Below are positions 36,446 to 45,091 of a stretch of 64,000 nucleotides of DNA, one piece after another. The position numbers and the translations under genes are program-made. Each line of letters starts with the position of its first letter. The stretch's first letter is position 1. The DNA is taken from positions 2,604,001 through 2,668,000 of the forward strand of contig NZ_CP076643.1 of the NCBI RefSeq assembly GCF_019226825.1, read 5' to 3'. Source of the stretch: Vibrio ostreae (GTDB taxonomy: Bacteria > Pseudomonadota > Gammaproteobacteria > Enterobacterales > Vibrionaceae). A model generated the notes under the pieces. That model was not told where the DNA came from. It was given only the letters and a program-made list of their open reading frames with translations, and made no database searches.

Positions 36446-37342
36446 ATGAACCCTGCGATTTCTCACCCCCTGGTCGGTGTCGGTCTGCGCCCCGCCCATC
36501 TCGATTTTTTCTGCCACCAGCCAACGCCGCTCAGCTGGCTCGAGATCCACAGCGAAAACTATTTAGCGCCCTTTTCACCGGCGCGCCGCACCCTGCAGCA
36601 TATCCGCGCCAACTACGACATCAGCTGTCACGGCATTGGTCTCTCTCTAGGTTCTGCCACCAGCATCAATCCTGACCATTTACGCCAGTTGCAGGCGCTG
36701 GTGAATGACATCGAGCCCATCATGGTGTCGGACCATCTCAGCTGGAGCGAGCATGGCGGCCACTATTTTAACGACCTGCTGCCGCTGCCCTACACCGAGG
36801 AGGCACTGAATGTATTTTGCCGCAATGTGCTGCAGGTGCAAGATGCCCTGGCGCGGCCGCTGCTGATTGAAAACCCGTCCAGTTATCTGCGTTTCAGTCA
36901 TTCCACCATTGATGAATGGACTTTTCTGGCCGAAGTGCAGCGCCGCACCGACTGCCGTCTGTTGCTCGACCTCAACAATGTTCAGGTCTCAGCCTTTAAT
37001 CACGGTTTTGCTGTCGCGACTTACCTCGCAGCCATTCCGGCCGATGCGGTGGATGAAATTCACCTCGCCGGCTACAGCGTGCGTCAGTTACCGCAAGGGG
37101 AGATCCGCATCGACAGCCACAATCGTCCGGTCAGTGACGCGTTATGGCAGCTGTTTCGCGCCTGGACGGCGCGCCACGGTGTACGCCGCACTCTGATAGA
37201 GTGGGATACCGACCTGCCTGAAGCACAGGTCCTGCTGGCAGAAGCCGACCACGCCGCGCAGATCCTGCGGCAGGTGACCTCGGCGCGATATCGCCACCCG
37301 GTTGACAGTTTAATGGCACAAGGAGGCGCTGATGAGCTGTGA
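36446..37342 (+). CDS. bufB: DUF692 multinuclear iron-dependent oxidase (BufB)
   Basis: 298 residues, a TIM-barrel DUF692 protein with the family start HPLVGVGLRPAHLDFF, SWLEIHSENYL, an SCHGIGLSLGSATSIN strand, SDHLSWSEHGG and the metal-binding IENPSSYL. Later LLLDLNNVQVSAFNHG and EIHLAGY carry further metal ligands. It modifies the cysteines of the exported peptide using an Fe cluster, with BufC as docking partner. AGGA precedes the start. Overlaps bufC by 11 bases. Confidence 0.88.
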   Translation: MNPAISHPLVGVGLRPAHLDFFCHQPTPLSWLEIHSENYLAPFSPARRTLQHIRANYDISCHGIGLSLGSATSINPDHLRQLQALVNDIEPIMVSDHLSWSEHGGHYFNDLLPLPYTEEALNVFCRNVLQVQDALARPLLIENPSSYLRFSHSTIDEWTFLAEVQRRTDCRLLLDLNNVQVSAFNHGFAVATYLAAIPADAVDEIHLAGYSVRQLPQGEIRIDSHNRPVSDALWQLFRAWTARHGVRRTLIEWDTDLPEAQVLLAEADHAAQILRQVTSARYRHPVDSLMAQGGADEL

Positions 37343-38096
37343 TCTGGCGCGGCTGCAAGCCGACTTTGCCCGCGCACTGAACGGTGACAACAAGGCCGTT
37401 GAACACCGGCTTACCAGTGACCGCTTTAGTGGCGGGCAGCGGCTGCAGATTTATCGCAATAACTATGTGATCAGCCTGAGTGACGTGCTCGCTGCCGGTT
37501 ACCCGCTGCTCAGAGCCGTGATCGGTGAAGAGTGCTTCTCTGCGCTGGCGCGCCACTATGTTATGCATCATCCCCTGACCTGCGCTGATGTCAGCGCCTA
37601 CGGCGCCGGGCTGGACAGTAGCATCGCCGCGCTGCCACATATTGAGCAGGCCGTGCCTTACGCCGCTGACCTGGCACATTTTGAGTGGCAACTGGATGTG
37701 GTGCAGCAAAGCTATGCAACGGCGCCCCGTCCGGACTGCCAGCCGCTGACCCGTTTAGCGGCACTCAGCGCTGCGCAGCAGGCGCAAGCCCGGCTGCAAC
37801 TGTCGCCCTGGGTCAGTTTGTTCAGTGCGCCGTACGCCTTGTTTGATCTGCGCGCAGCTTTCCACAATGATGATTTTTCTGCGCTGCAACTGGCTGAGGC
37901 GCAACGCGGCCTGATCGCCTGCGATAGCGACGGCCAGCCCTGGACCCGCGCGTGCAGCGATTCGGAATATCATCTGCTGCACGCGCTGAGCGCTGCCACT
38001 CCGCTCGGCGCAATAACAGCAGAGTTGCTGGCCACTCTGCCGGCACTGACCCAGTTAGATATTGTGGCCGGTTTTACCCTGCCCGGCACGGAATAG
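37332..38096 (+). CDS. bufC: DUF2063 putative DNA-binding/docking partner (BufC)
   Basis: 254 residues, DUF2063 family. N-terminal domain with RLQADFARALNG, RLQIYRNNYVISLSDVLAAGYPLLRAVIGEE and PYAADLAHFEWQLDV, which recruits the precursor peptide in this class. The C-terminal half is a small regulatory-like domain. Overlaps bufB and is followed 9 bases later by doxX, so the three form one unit. Confidence 0.87.
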   Translation: MSCDLARLQADFARALNGDNKAVEHRLTSDRFSGGQRLQIYRNNYVISLSDVLAAGYPLLRAVIGEECFSALARHYVMHHPLTCADVSAYGAGLDSSIAALPHIEQAVPYAADLAHFEWQLDVVQQSYATAPRPDCQPLTRLAALSAAQQAQARLQLSPWVSLFSAPYALFDLRAAFHNDDFSALQLAEAQRGLIACDSDGQPWTRACSDSEYHLLHALSAATPLGAITAELLATLPALTQLDIVAGFTLPGTE

Positions 38097-38105
38097 GAGA
38101 CGGAT

Positions 38106-38588
38106 ATGAACCCCCTGATTGCACGCTATCAACAAGGCAGCGGCTGGCTGCAAACTGTGCTGGCACCACTGATTTTACTGCTGGCGCGGCTGTGGGCAGC
38201 CAGTGTGTTTTTCCAATCCGGCCTGGTGAAAATCAGCAGCTGGGACAGTACCCTGTATCTGTTTGAATTTGAATATCAGGTGCCGCTACTGCCGTGGCAA
38301 TGGGCGGCTTACCTTGGCACCGCGGCCGAGCTGCTCCTGCCGCTGCTGCTGATCGCCGGCCTGCTTGGCCGCCTCACCGCACTGGCGCTGTTCGGCTTCA
38401 ATATCATCGCCGTCATCTCGTATCCGCTGCTGTGGGAGCGCGGTTTCTATGACCACCAGCTGTGGGGGGCGCTGCTGCTGATGGTCGTGGTGTGGGGGCC
38501 GGGTAAATGGTCACTTGATCACTGGCTCAGCCAGCGCTGGCATGGCGCGGCGCAGTCAGCACCGAACGTACGCAGCAACGCAGAATAA
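38106..38588 (+). CDS. DoxX-family membrane protein
   Basis: 160 residues with four membrane helices and the family phrases RLWAASVFFQSGLVKI and AAYLGTAAELLLPLLL. DoxX proteins are regular partners of DUF692/DUF2063 operons, perhaps redox support of the modification. AGGAGA lies upstream. It contains an intact in-frame GGGGGG run (38464-38469), showing that not every such run in the window is wrong. Confidence 0.85.
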   Translation: MNPLIARYQQGSGWLQTVLAPLILLLARLWAASVFFQSGLVKISSWDSTLYLFEFEYQVPLLPWQWAAYLGTAAELLLPLLLIAGLLGRLTALALFGFNIIAVISYPLLWERGFYDHQLWGALLLMVVVWGPGKWSLDHWLSQRWHGAAQSAPNVRSNAE

Positions 38589-38637
38589 CGATCAGTAACA
38601 GAATAAGTATCAGTAACAGAATAACGATCAGTAACCG
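38584..38637. repeat. Three copies of an 18-bp tandem repeat
   Basis: AATAACGATCAGTAACAG, AATAAGTATCAGTAACAG and AATAACGATCAGTAACCG in series, beginning at the doxX stop codon. Probably replication slippage. The rest of 38638-38695 holds nothing obvious. Confidence 0.8.
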
Positions 38638-38695
38638 CAATGGCAGAACAAAAATGGCACCATAGGAATAGCACAAGCGCGGTGCGCAGAATAGC

Positions 38696-38725
38696 AAAAA
38701 GGCCAGCCTCAAGCAGGCTGGCCTT
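38696..38725. terminator. Rho-independent terminator between doxX and prlC
   Basis: AAAGGCCAGCCT / AGGCTGGCCTTT with a 4-base loop. It lies between converging doxX and prlC and can serve both. Confidence 0.88.
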
Positions 38726-38748
38726 TAATGGTTGGACTTGGGCAGTGC

Positions 38749-40791
38749 TTATGCAGCGATGCCGGCGTGGCGCAGCAACGCGTCAATTTGCGGCTCACGG
38801 CCACGGAAGCGTTTGAACAGCTCCATCGGCTCTTCACTGCCGCCCATTTCCAGAATGTTATTCAGGAAGCTCAGGCCGGTGTCGCGGTTGAAAATACCGT
38901 CTTCCTCAAAGCGTGAGAAGGCATCGGCTGACAGCACTTCCGCCCACAGATAGCTATAGTAACCGGCGCTGTAACCACCGGCAAAGATATGGCTGAAGCT
39001 GTGTGAGAAGCGGTTCCACTCCAGGCTTGGCAGGACAGCCACTTTTTTCTTCACTTCGGCCAATGTTTCCAGCACTTTCGGTCCCTGATCCGGATCGTAG
39101 GTGGTGTGCAGGGTGAAATCGAACAGGCCGAATTCAAGCTGACGCAGGATAAACATCGCTGACTGGAAGTTTTTCGCCGCCAGCATTTTTTCCAGCATCG
39201 CTTTTGGCAGCGGCTCACCGGTCTGGTAATGGCCGGAGATAAACGCCAGCGCCTCTTCTTCCCAGCACCAGTTTTCCAGGAACTGGCTTGGCAGCTCGAC
39301 CGCATCCCAAGGCACACCATTGATGCCCGATACCGCGCCCACTTCAACCTGAGTCAGCATATGGTGGATGCCATGGCCAGTTTCGTGGAACAGGGTCACC
39401 ACTTCATCGTGGGTAAACAGCGCCGGTTTATCACCGACCGGACGGTTGAAGTTACAAGTCAGGTATGCCACCGGAGTTTGCAGTTCACCGGCCGTATTAA
39501 TACGGCGCACCCGGCATTCATCCATCCAGGCGCCGCCACGTTTATGTTCACGCGCGTACAAATCCAGATAGAAGCTGCCACGCAGCGCACCATTGCTGTC
39601 GAAAATATCGAAAAAGCGCACTGACTCATGCCAGGTATCCACACCTGCACGCTCTTTGACCTGCATGCCGAACACGCGGCCCAGGACTTCAAACAGGCCG
39701 TTCACCACCTTGTGTTCCGGGAAATAAGGGCGCAGCTCTTCATCCGAGATCTGGAACAGGTGCTGTTTCTGCTTTTCACTGTAGTAAGCGATATCCCACA
39801 GTTTCAGTTCCGTGACGCCAAACTCCTGCTCGGCAAACTGGCGCAGCTCTTCCACTTCGCGCTCGCCCTGCGGCTTGGCTTTAGTGGCCAGGTTATTGAG
39901 GAAATCCATTACCTGCTGTGGCGATTCTGCCATCTTGGTCGCCAGTGATTTTTCGCTGTAGGTGTTAAAACCGAGCATACGCGAAATTTCATAGCGCAGC
40001 TTGAGCTGCTCGGCGATGATTTCGCTGTTGTCCCATTTACCGGCATTCGGGCCACGGTCCGACGCGCGGGTCACGTAGGCTTCATACAGCTCCTGACGCA
40101 GCGCCTGGTTGTCACAGTAGGTCATGACCGGCAGGTAAGACGGAATATCCAGCGTCAACAGGTAGCCGGTCAGGCCTTTGGCTTCCGCTGCCGCTTCGGC
40201 TGCTGCCAGTGCCGACTCCGGCATGCCGGACAGCTCATTGACGTCCGTCACGTGCTTGCTCCAGCCCATGGTGGCATCGAGCACGTTGTTGGAGAATTTA
40301 GAGCCCAGCTCTGACATACGCTTGCTGATCTCACCATAGCGTTTCTGCTCATCGCTTGGCAGGCCGATACCGGACAATTCGAAATCACGCAGCGCGTCAG
40401 TCACGGTTTTCTGCTGCGCACGGCTCAGCGCGCTGAACGCTTCGCTGGCTTTGATCGCCTGATAGGCTTTGAACAGCCCTTTGTGCTGACCAACCCAGGT
40501 GCTGTATTCCGACAGCAGTGGCAGGCAGCTTTCGTACGCTTCACGCAGCTCTTCGCTGTTGGTGACCGAGTTCATGTGACTGACCGGTGACCAGATGCGG
40601 CTCAGGTGATCATCCACTTCTTCGATCGGAGCAATGACATTGTCCCAGCTTGGCTCGGTATTTCCTTCCAGTACGGCGTTGATCTTTGCACGGCAATCTT
40701 CAATTGCCTTTTCAAGCGCAGGCTTGACGTGTTCTGGTTTGATAGCAGAAAACGGTGGCAAATCCGTAAAGGTCAGAAGTGGATTAGACAT
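38749..40791 (-). CDS. prlC: Oligopeptidase A (M3 zinc metallopeptidase)
   Basis: 680 residues, as in E. coli PrlC. The zinc motif HETGH lies in LFHETGHGIHHM, about residues 468-472, and the third ligand region is in VELPSQFLENWCWEEEAL. It degrades signal peptides and other oligopeptides in the cytoplasm. No signal peptide. Divergent from rlmJ, as the two often are in gammaproteobacteria (E. coli prlC lies beside yhiR/rlmJ). Confidence 0.95.
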   Translation of the reverse strand: MSNPLLTFTDLPPFSAIKPEHVKPALEKAIEDCRAKINAVLEGNTEPSWDNVIAPIEEVDDHLSRIWSPVSHMNSVTNSEELREAYESCLPLLSEYSTWVGQHKGLFKAYQAIKASEAFSALSRAQQKTVTDALRDFELSGIGLPSDEQKRYGEISKRMSELGSKFSNNVLDATMGWSKHVTDVNELSGMPESALAAAEAAAEAKGLTGYLLTLDIPSYLPVMTYCDNQALRQELYEAYVTRASDRGPNAGKWDNSEIIAEQLKLRYEISRMLGFNTYSEKSLATKMAESPQQVMDFLNNLATKAKPQGEREVEELRQFAEQEFGVTELKLWDIAYYSEKQKQHLFQISDEELRPYFPEHKVVNGLFEVLGRVFGMQVKERAGVDTWHESVRFFDIFDSNGALRGSFYLDLYAREHKRGGAWMDECRVRRINTAGELQTPVAYLTCNFNRPVGDKPALFTHDEVVTLFHETGHGIHHMLTQVEVGAVSGINGVPWDAVELPSQFLENWCWEEEALAFISGHYQTGEPLPKAMLEKMLAAKNFQSAMFILRQLEFGLFDFTLHTTYDPDQGPKVLETLAEVKKKVAVLPSLEWNRFSHSFSHIFAGGYSAGYYSYLWAEVLSADAFSRFEEDGIFNRDTGLSFLNNILEMGGSEEPMELFKRFRGREPQIDALLRHAGIAA

Positions 40792-40951
40792 AGAACGTTC
40801 CTTTTGATCGAAAGAGGGTCAGTGAATGATATTCACTGGCTATTACGTTAATAGATATAGCCAGGTTCAGCAATTTTCAATACTGGCGTATAATCGGCGA
40901 TAATGTTTTTTGAACTGACCAGCACCCCGCGACCGGGTGAGAGAGCGCAAA

Positions 40952-41791
40952 TTGTTAAGTTACCGACACAGTTTCCATGCCGGAAACCACGCCGATGTGG
41001 TGAAACACATCGTACAAAGCTTAATCCTGACGTCCCTGCAGCAGAAGGATAAGCCGTTTGTTTATCACGACACCCACTCCGGCGTCGGCCGCTATGACCT
41101 GACTCATGAGTGGTCAGAAAAAACCGGCGAATATAAACAGGGCATCGCCCGTTTGTGGCAGCAGGCGGATGTGCCGGCAGATATCCAGAGCTACCTGGCG
41201 TCGATTAAAGCGCTGAATCAGGGTGACGAGCTGCGCTACTACCCGGGTTCGCCGCGAGTGGCGCGTGCTCACCTGCGTGCTGATGACCGCATGGTGCTGA
41301 CCGAACTGCACCCGAGCGACTACCCGTTGCTGGAGCAGGAGTTCCACCGCGACCGCCAGGTGGCGATTTTTAAAGAGGATGGCTTTGCCCGCCTCAAAGC
41401 CAGCCTGCCGCCGAAAGAGCGCCGTGGCCTGGTGCTGATTGACCCACCGTATGAACTGGCCAAAGAGTACCGCGACGTGGTCAATGCGATAGCACAAAGC
41501 TACAAACGCTGGGCAACCGGCATCTATGCTATCTGGTATCCGGTGGTGAATCGCTGCGATATTGAAGACATGATTGAAGGCCTGCAGGGACTCGGCATTC
41601 GCAAAATTTTACAAATTGAACTCGGGGTTTCACCGGATACCAACGAGCGCGGCATGACCGCCTCTGGCATGATAGTGATTAATCCGCCGTGGAAACTGCA
41701 AAGTCAGATGGAAACCATCCTGCCGTTCCTCAAGCAGACCATTGCGCCGGCCACCGGTCACCACAAAGTGGAATGGATTGTACCCGAGTAA
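40952..41791 (+). CDS. rlmJ: 23S rRNA (adenine(2030)-N6)-methyltransferase
   Basis: About 279 residues. The catalytic motif LIDPPYE is clear, as are DTHSGVGRYDL (SAM binding), RYYPGSPRVA and MTASGMIVINPPWKL. I start at TTG 40952 because the E. coli protein begins MLSYRHSFHAGNHADV and GAGAG lies just upstream; a GTG five codons earlier is the alternative. It methylates A2030 in 23S rRNA. Divergent from prlC. Confidence 0.95.
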   Translation: MLSYRHSFHAGNHADVVKHIVQSLILTSLQQKDKPFVYHDTHSGVGRYDLTHEWSEKTGEYKQGIARLWQQADVPADIQSYLASIKALNQGDELRYYPGSPRVARAHLRADDRMVLTELHPSDYPLLEQEFHRDRQVAIFKEDGFARLKASLPPKERRGLVLIDPPYELAKEYRDVVNAIAQSYKRWATGIYAIWYPVVNRCDIEDMIEGLQGLGIRKILQIELGVSPDTNERGMTASGMIVINPPWKLQSQMETILPFLKQTIAPATGHHKVEWIVPE

Positions 41792-41942
41792 TTAAACCGG
41801 TCCCCAGAGTCTGGGAGCTGGCAACAAGAATCAACTGCAGGGATTGAGTTCTGACATTCTGTCCTCCATCTACTGATGATACATATTAAAAAACACGCAG
41901 GGCATGCGACACCACTCGCCCCCTGCCTGACGGGAGAAAGTA

Positions 41943-43298
41943 ATGGCAACACATTTTGACTATATCTGTATCGGCGGCGGCAGTGGCGGCATTGCGTCAG
42001 CGAACCGCGCGGCTATGTACGGTGCTAAAGTGGCGCTGATTGAAGCCAAAGATCTGGGCGGCACCTGTGTCAACGTCGGCTGTGTGCCGAAGAAAGTGAT
42101 GTGGCACGGCGCGCAAGTGGCAGAAGCCATGAACCTGTACGCGGAAGATTACGGATTCGATGTTGAAGTGAAAAACTTCGACTGGAGCAAAATGGTTGAA
42201 AGCCGTCAGGCTTACATCGGCCGTATCCACCAGTCTTACGACCGCGTGCTGGGCAACAACAAAGTTGAAGTGATTCGTGGCTTTGCTAAGTTTGTCGACG
42301 CCAAAACCGTGGAAGTGAACGGCGAGCACTACACTGCTGATCATATTCTGATCGCTGTCGGCGGCCGTCCGACTATCCCGAACATTCCGGGCGCGGAGTA
42401 CGGTATCGACTCGAACGGTTTCTTCGACCTGAATGAACAGCCAAAACGCGTTGCTGTGGTTGGCGCAGGTTACATCGCAGTGGAAATTGCCGGTGTACTC
42501 AACGCACTGGGCACAGAAACCCACCTGCTGTGCCGTAAAGAATCACCGTTGCGTAGCTTCGACCCGATGATCATTGATACTCTGGTTGAAGTGATGGCGG
42601 CAGAAGGCCCGCAACTGCACACCCACAGCGTGCCAAAAGAAGTGACCAAAGAAGCCGATGGCAGCCTGACCCTGCATCTGGAAAATGGTGAAAGCTGCAA
42701 TGTTGACACCCTGATCTGGGCGATCGGCCGTCACCCGGCCACCGATGCCATCAATCTGGCCGCGACCGGTGTTGCCACCAATGACAAAGGTTACATCAAG
42801 GTCGACGCTTATCAGGCCACCAACGTACCGGGCATCTACTGTGTCGGCGACATTATGGAAGGCGGTATTGAGCTGACTCCGGTCGCCGTCAAAGCTGGCC
42901 GTCAGCTGTCTGAGCGTCTGTTCAACAACAAGCCGGATGCCAAGATGGACTACAACCTGGTACCGACCGTGGTATTCAGCCACCCGCCAATCGGCACCAT
43001 CGGCCTGACCGAGCAGGAAGCGATTGAACAATACGGCGCCGACCAAGTGAAAGTCTACACTTCTGGCTTTACGGCGATGTACACCGCCGTCACCAAGCAC
43101 CGTCAGCCATGTAAAATGAAGCTGGTGTGTGCTGGCGATGAAGAAACCGTGGTTGGCCTGCACGGCATCGGTTTCACTGTCGATGAGATGATCCAGGGCT
43201 TTGCCGTGGCGATGAAGATGGGCGCAACCAAAGCGGACTTCGACTCAGTGGTGGCGATCCACCCGACTGGCAGCGAAGAGTTCGTGACGATGCGTTAA
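41943..43298 (+). CDS. gor: Glutathione reductase
   Basis: 451 residues. FAD-binding [10 protein letters not shown] at the N-terminus, redox-active disulphide Cys42-Cys47 in [16 protein letters not shown](P)-binding [15 protein letters not shown], then the dimerisation domain ending in [12 protein letters not shown] with the active-site His. It reduces GSSG with NADPH. GGGAGAAAG precedes the ATG. Terminator immediately after. Follows rlmJ with 151 bases between, so probably its own promoter. Confidence 0.95.
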   Translation: MATHFDYICIGGGSGGIASANRAAMYGAKVALIEAKDLGGTCVNVGCVPKKVMWHGAQVAEAMNLYAEDYGFDVEVKNFDWSKMVESRQAYIGRIHQSYDRVLGNNKVEVIRGFAKFVDAKTVEVNGEHYTADHILIAVGGRPTIPNIPGAEYGIDSNGFFDLNEQPKRVAVVGAGYIAVEIAGVLNALGTETHLLCRKESPLRSFDPMIIDTLVEVMAAEGPQLHTHSVPKEVTKEADGSLTLHLENGESCNVDTLIWAIGRHPATDAINLAATGVATNDKGYIKVDAYQATNVPGIYCVGDIMEGGIELTPVAVKAGRQLSERLFNNKPDAKMDYNLVPTVVFSHPPIGTIGLTEQEAIEQYGADQVKVYTSGFTAMYTAVTKHRQPCKMKLVCAGDEETVVGLHGIGFTVDEMIQGFAVAMKMGATKADFDSVVAIHPTGSEEFVTMR

Positions 43299-43322
43299 GG
43301 CGTACCTGTCCTTTACCTCAGT

Positions 43323-43349
43323 AAAAAGGCCGGGTTTCCCGGCCTTTTT
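43323..43349 (+). terminator. Rho-independent terminator of gor
   Basis: AAAAAGGCCGGG / CCCGGCCTTTTT with a 3-base loop. Confidence 0.92.
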
Positions 43350-43936
43350 GTATTTCTGCTCCCGGTCATCCGGCCACCCTCAATCCCACTGGAAGCGTCA
43401 TATCGACCGCCAGCCGCACCAAACAGCTCTTGTCGCACGAGCATGGAGCGTACTGACCCCTCATCTGACCCAGTGACCGACTCAGCCAACTCAGTCACCA
43501 CTCAGAGTTCTCCAGCCTGAGGCCACTTTATTTACCTCTTGCTCCCCTGTCTGGCACAGCTTCTGCTTCAGTTTTGCTACCCATGGCCGATTTAAAAACG
43601 ACCAGTAACAAATTTGCGCATGCATCTGCGTGCATTAGGTGCGACAATTCCCAACCGGGAAAATCGGATAAAAATTGCACTTCCTCATTAATTGTCCATC
43701 TGTGCAGCAAAATTTACTTGTCCAATTGTGCAATAAATGACAGAGTTCTATCCAGCAGCCAGACATGCGATTTTTACCTGGGTTCATCAGGATGACATCG
43801 GGTGTTGAGAGGCTTTGCAATTAACCAGCATTCTCACAAAGACATTTGAGCCGGTGAATCTGAGCGGTGGTTTGTACGTATACCTGAAGGGATCACTGAG
43901 TTTAATACGTTCTACGTGGTAAAGGAGAGAGAAATT
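43350..43936. other. Intergenic region upstream of the RND efflux operon
   Basis: About 590 bases without a credible gene. It holds two imperfect direct repeats at 43692-43737 and presumably the efflux promoter and regulator sites. No adjacent TetR-type repressor gene is present, unlike acrAB-acrR. Confidence 0.55.
43692..43737. repeat. Imperfect direct repeat, possible regulator sites
   Basis: TTGTCCATCTGTGCAGCAAA and TTGTCCAATTGTGCAATAAA, starting 26 bases apart, about 200 bases upstream of the efflux genes. Fifteen or more of 20 positions agree. Confidence 0.5.
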
Positions 43937-45085
43937 ATGGGCGACGGTAAAGCCTTTTCTAAACAGTGGCTAACCGCAGTTGTAGCCGCAATTGCGCTGG
44001 CGGGTTGTCAGCCAGATGCCACACCACAAGCTGGCGGCGACAGTGCACCACCTCCGGTGGCAGTCGATGTAGTTACCATCACGCCTCAGCCAGTCGACGT
44101 CACTAGTACCCTGCCGGGTCGAACCAGCGCCTATCGTATCGCTGAAGTCCGTCCTCAGGTCAGCGGCATCGTCACCAAACGTCTGTTTGTGGAAGGCAGC
44201 CAGGTGAAAAAAGGCGACGTATTGTTTGAACTGGATGCTTCCACTTATCAAGCTGCTCTGGCCAGTGCCAAAGCCAGCCTGGCCCGTTCAGAAGCGAGCC
44301 TGGTTCAGGCTCAGTTTCAAGCCAAGCGTTACAGCGAACTGGTGAAGAAGAACTCGGTCAGCCAACAGGATTACGAAGACGCGCAGGCAAGCTACAAGCA
44401 AGCACTAGCGTCGGTAGAAGAGGCGAAAGCCAACGTTCACTCTGCTGAAATCAACCTCGCCTACACCAAGATCACTGCGCCGATCTCCGGCCGTATCGGT
44501 CGTACTCTGATCACTGAAGGTGCATTGGTTACGGCGAACCAGACTAACGCTCTGGCAACCATTCAACAGCTGGATCCGCTTTATGTCGACCTATCTCAGC
44601 CAAGTAGTGAGTTGCTTAAACTGCGTCAGGCGACTGGCATAAAAAACACAGAGCTGAGCGGTATTAAACTGTTCCTTGATGACGGCACACCCATTGACCA
44701 GCGTGCAACGCTGCAGTTTGCGGAAGTATCGGTCAACGAAAATACCGGTACGGTCAATGTACGCGCCACCGTTGATAACGCCGATCAGTTCCTGCTGCCT
44801 GGCCTGTATATACGCGCTGCAGTTCCGACCGAGCATCGCGAAGACGGCATCCTGATTCCTCAGGCCGCAGTCACCCGCAACGCGCGCGGCGAAGCGTCGG
44901 TATTTGTGGTGGATGCAGACAACAAGGTTGAATCACGCATGGTAGAGACCAGCAACACTATCGGCAATCAGTGGCTGATTGACTCAGGCCTGAAAGCCGG
45001 CGAGAAAGTAGTGGTTAACGGTATCCAGAAAATTCGTCCGGGCAGCTCAGTCACTCCTCAAGTCCTGGAAGATTCTAAGGAATAA
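43937..45085 (+). CDS. RND efflux periplasmic adaptor (AcrA-type lipoprotein)
   Basis: 382 residues from ATG 43937, with AAAGGAGAG at 43921-43929; a start seven codons earlier lies in the ribosome site. Signal with lipobox ALAGC, Cys24. Then RND membrane-fusion domains: lipoyl (RPQVSGIVTKRLFVEGSQVK), alpha-hairpin (SLARSEASLVQAQFQAKRYS), beta-barrel (LYVDLSQPSSELLKL) and C-terminal region (LIPQAAVTRNARGEASVFVV). It bridges the pump to an outer-membrane TolC encoded elsewhere. Six bases before the pump gene. Confidence 0.93.
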   Translation: MGDGKAFSKQWLTAVVAAIALAGCQPDATPQAGGDSAPPPVAVDVVTITPQPVDVTSTLPGRTSAYRIAEVRPQVSGIVTKRLFVEGSQVKKGDVLFELDASTYQAALASAKASLARSEASLVQAQFQAKRYSELVKKNSVSQQDYEDAQASYKQALASVEEAKANVHSAEINLAYTKITAPISGRIGRTLITEGALVTANQTNALATIQQLDPLYVDLSQPSSELLKLRQATGIKNTELSGIKLFLDDGTPIDQRATLQFAEVSVNENTGTVNVRATVDNADQFLLPGLYIRAAVPTEHREDGILIPQAAVTRNARGEASVFVVDADNKVESRMVETSNTIGNQWLIDSGLKAGEKVVVNGIQKIRPGSSVTPQVLEDSKE

Positions 45086-45091
45086 TAAGAC

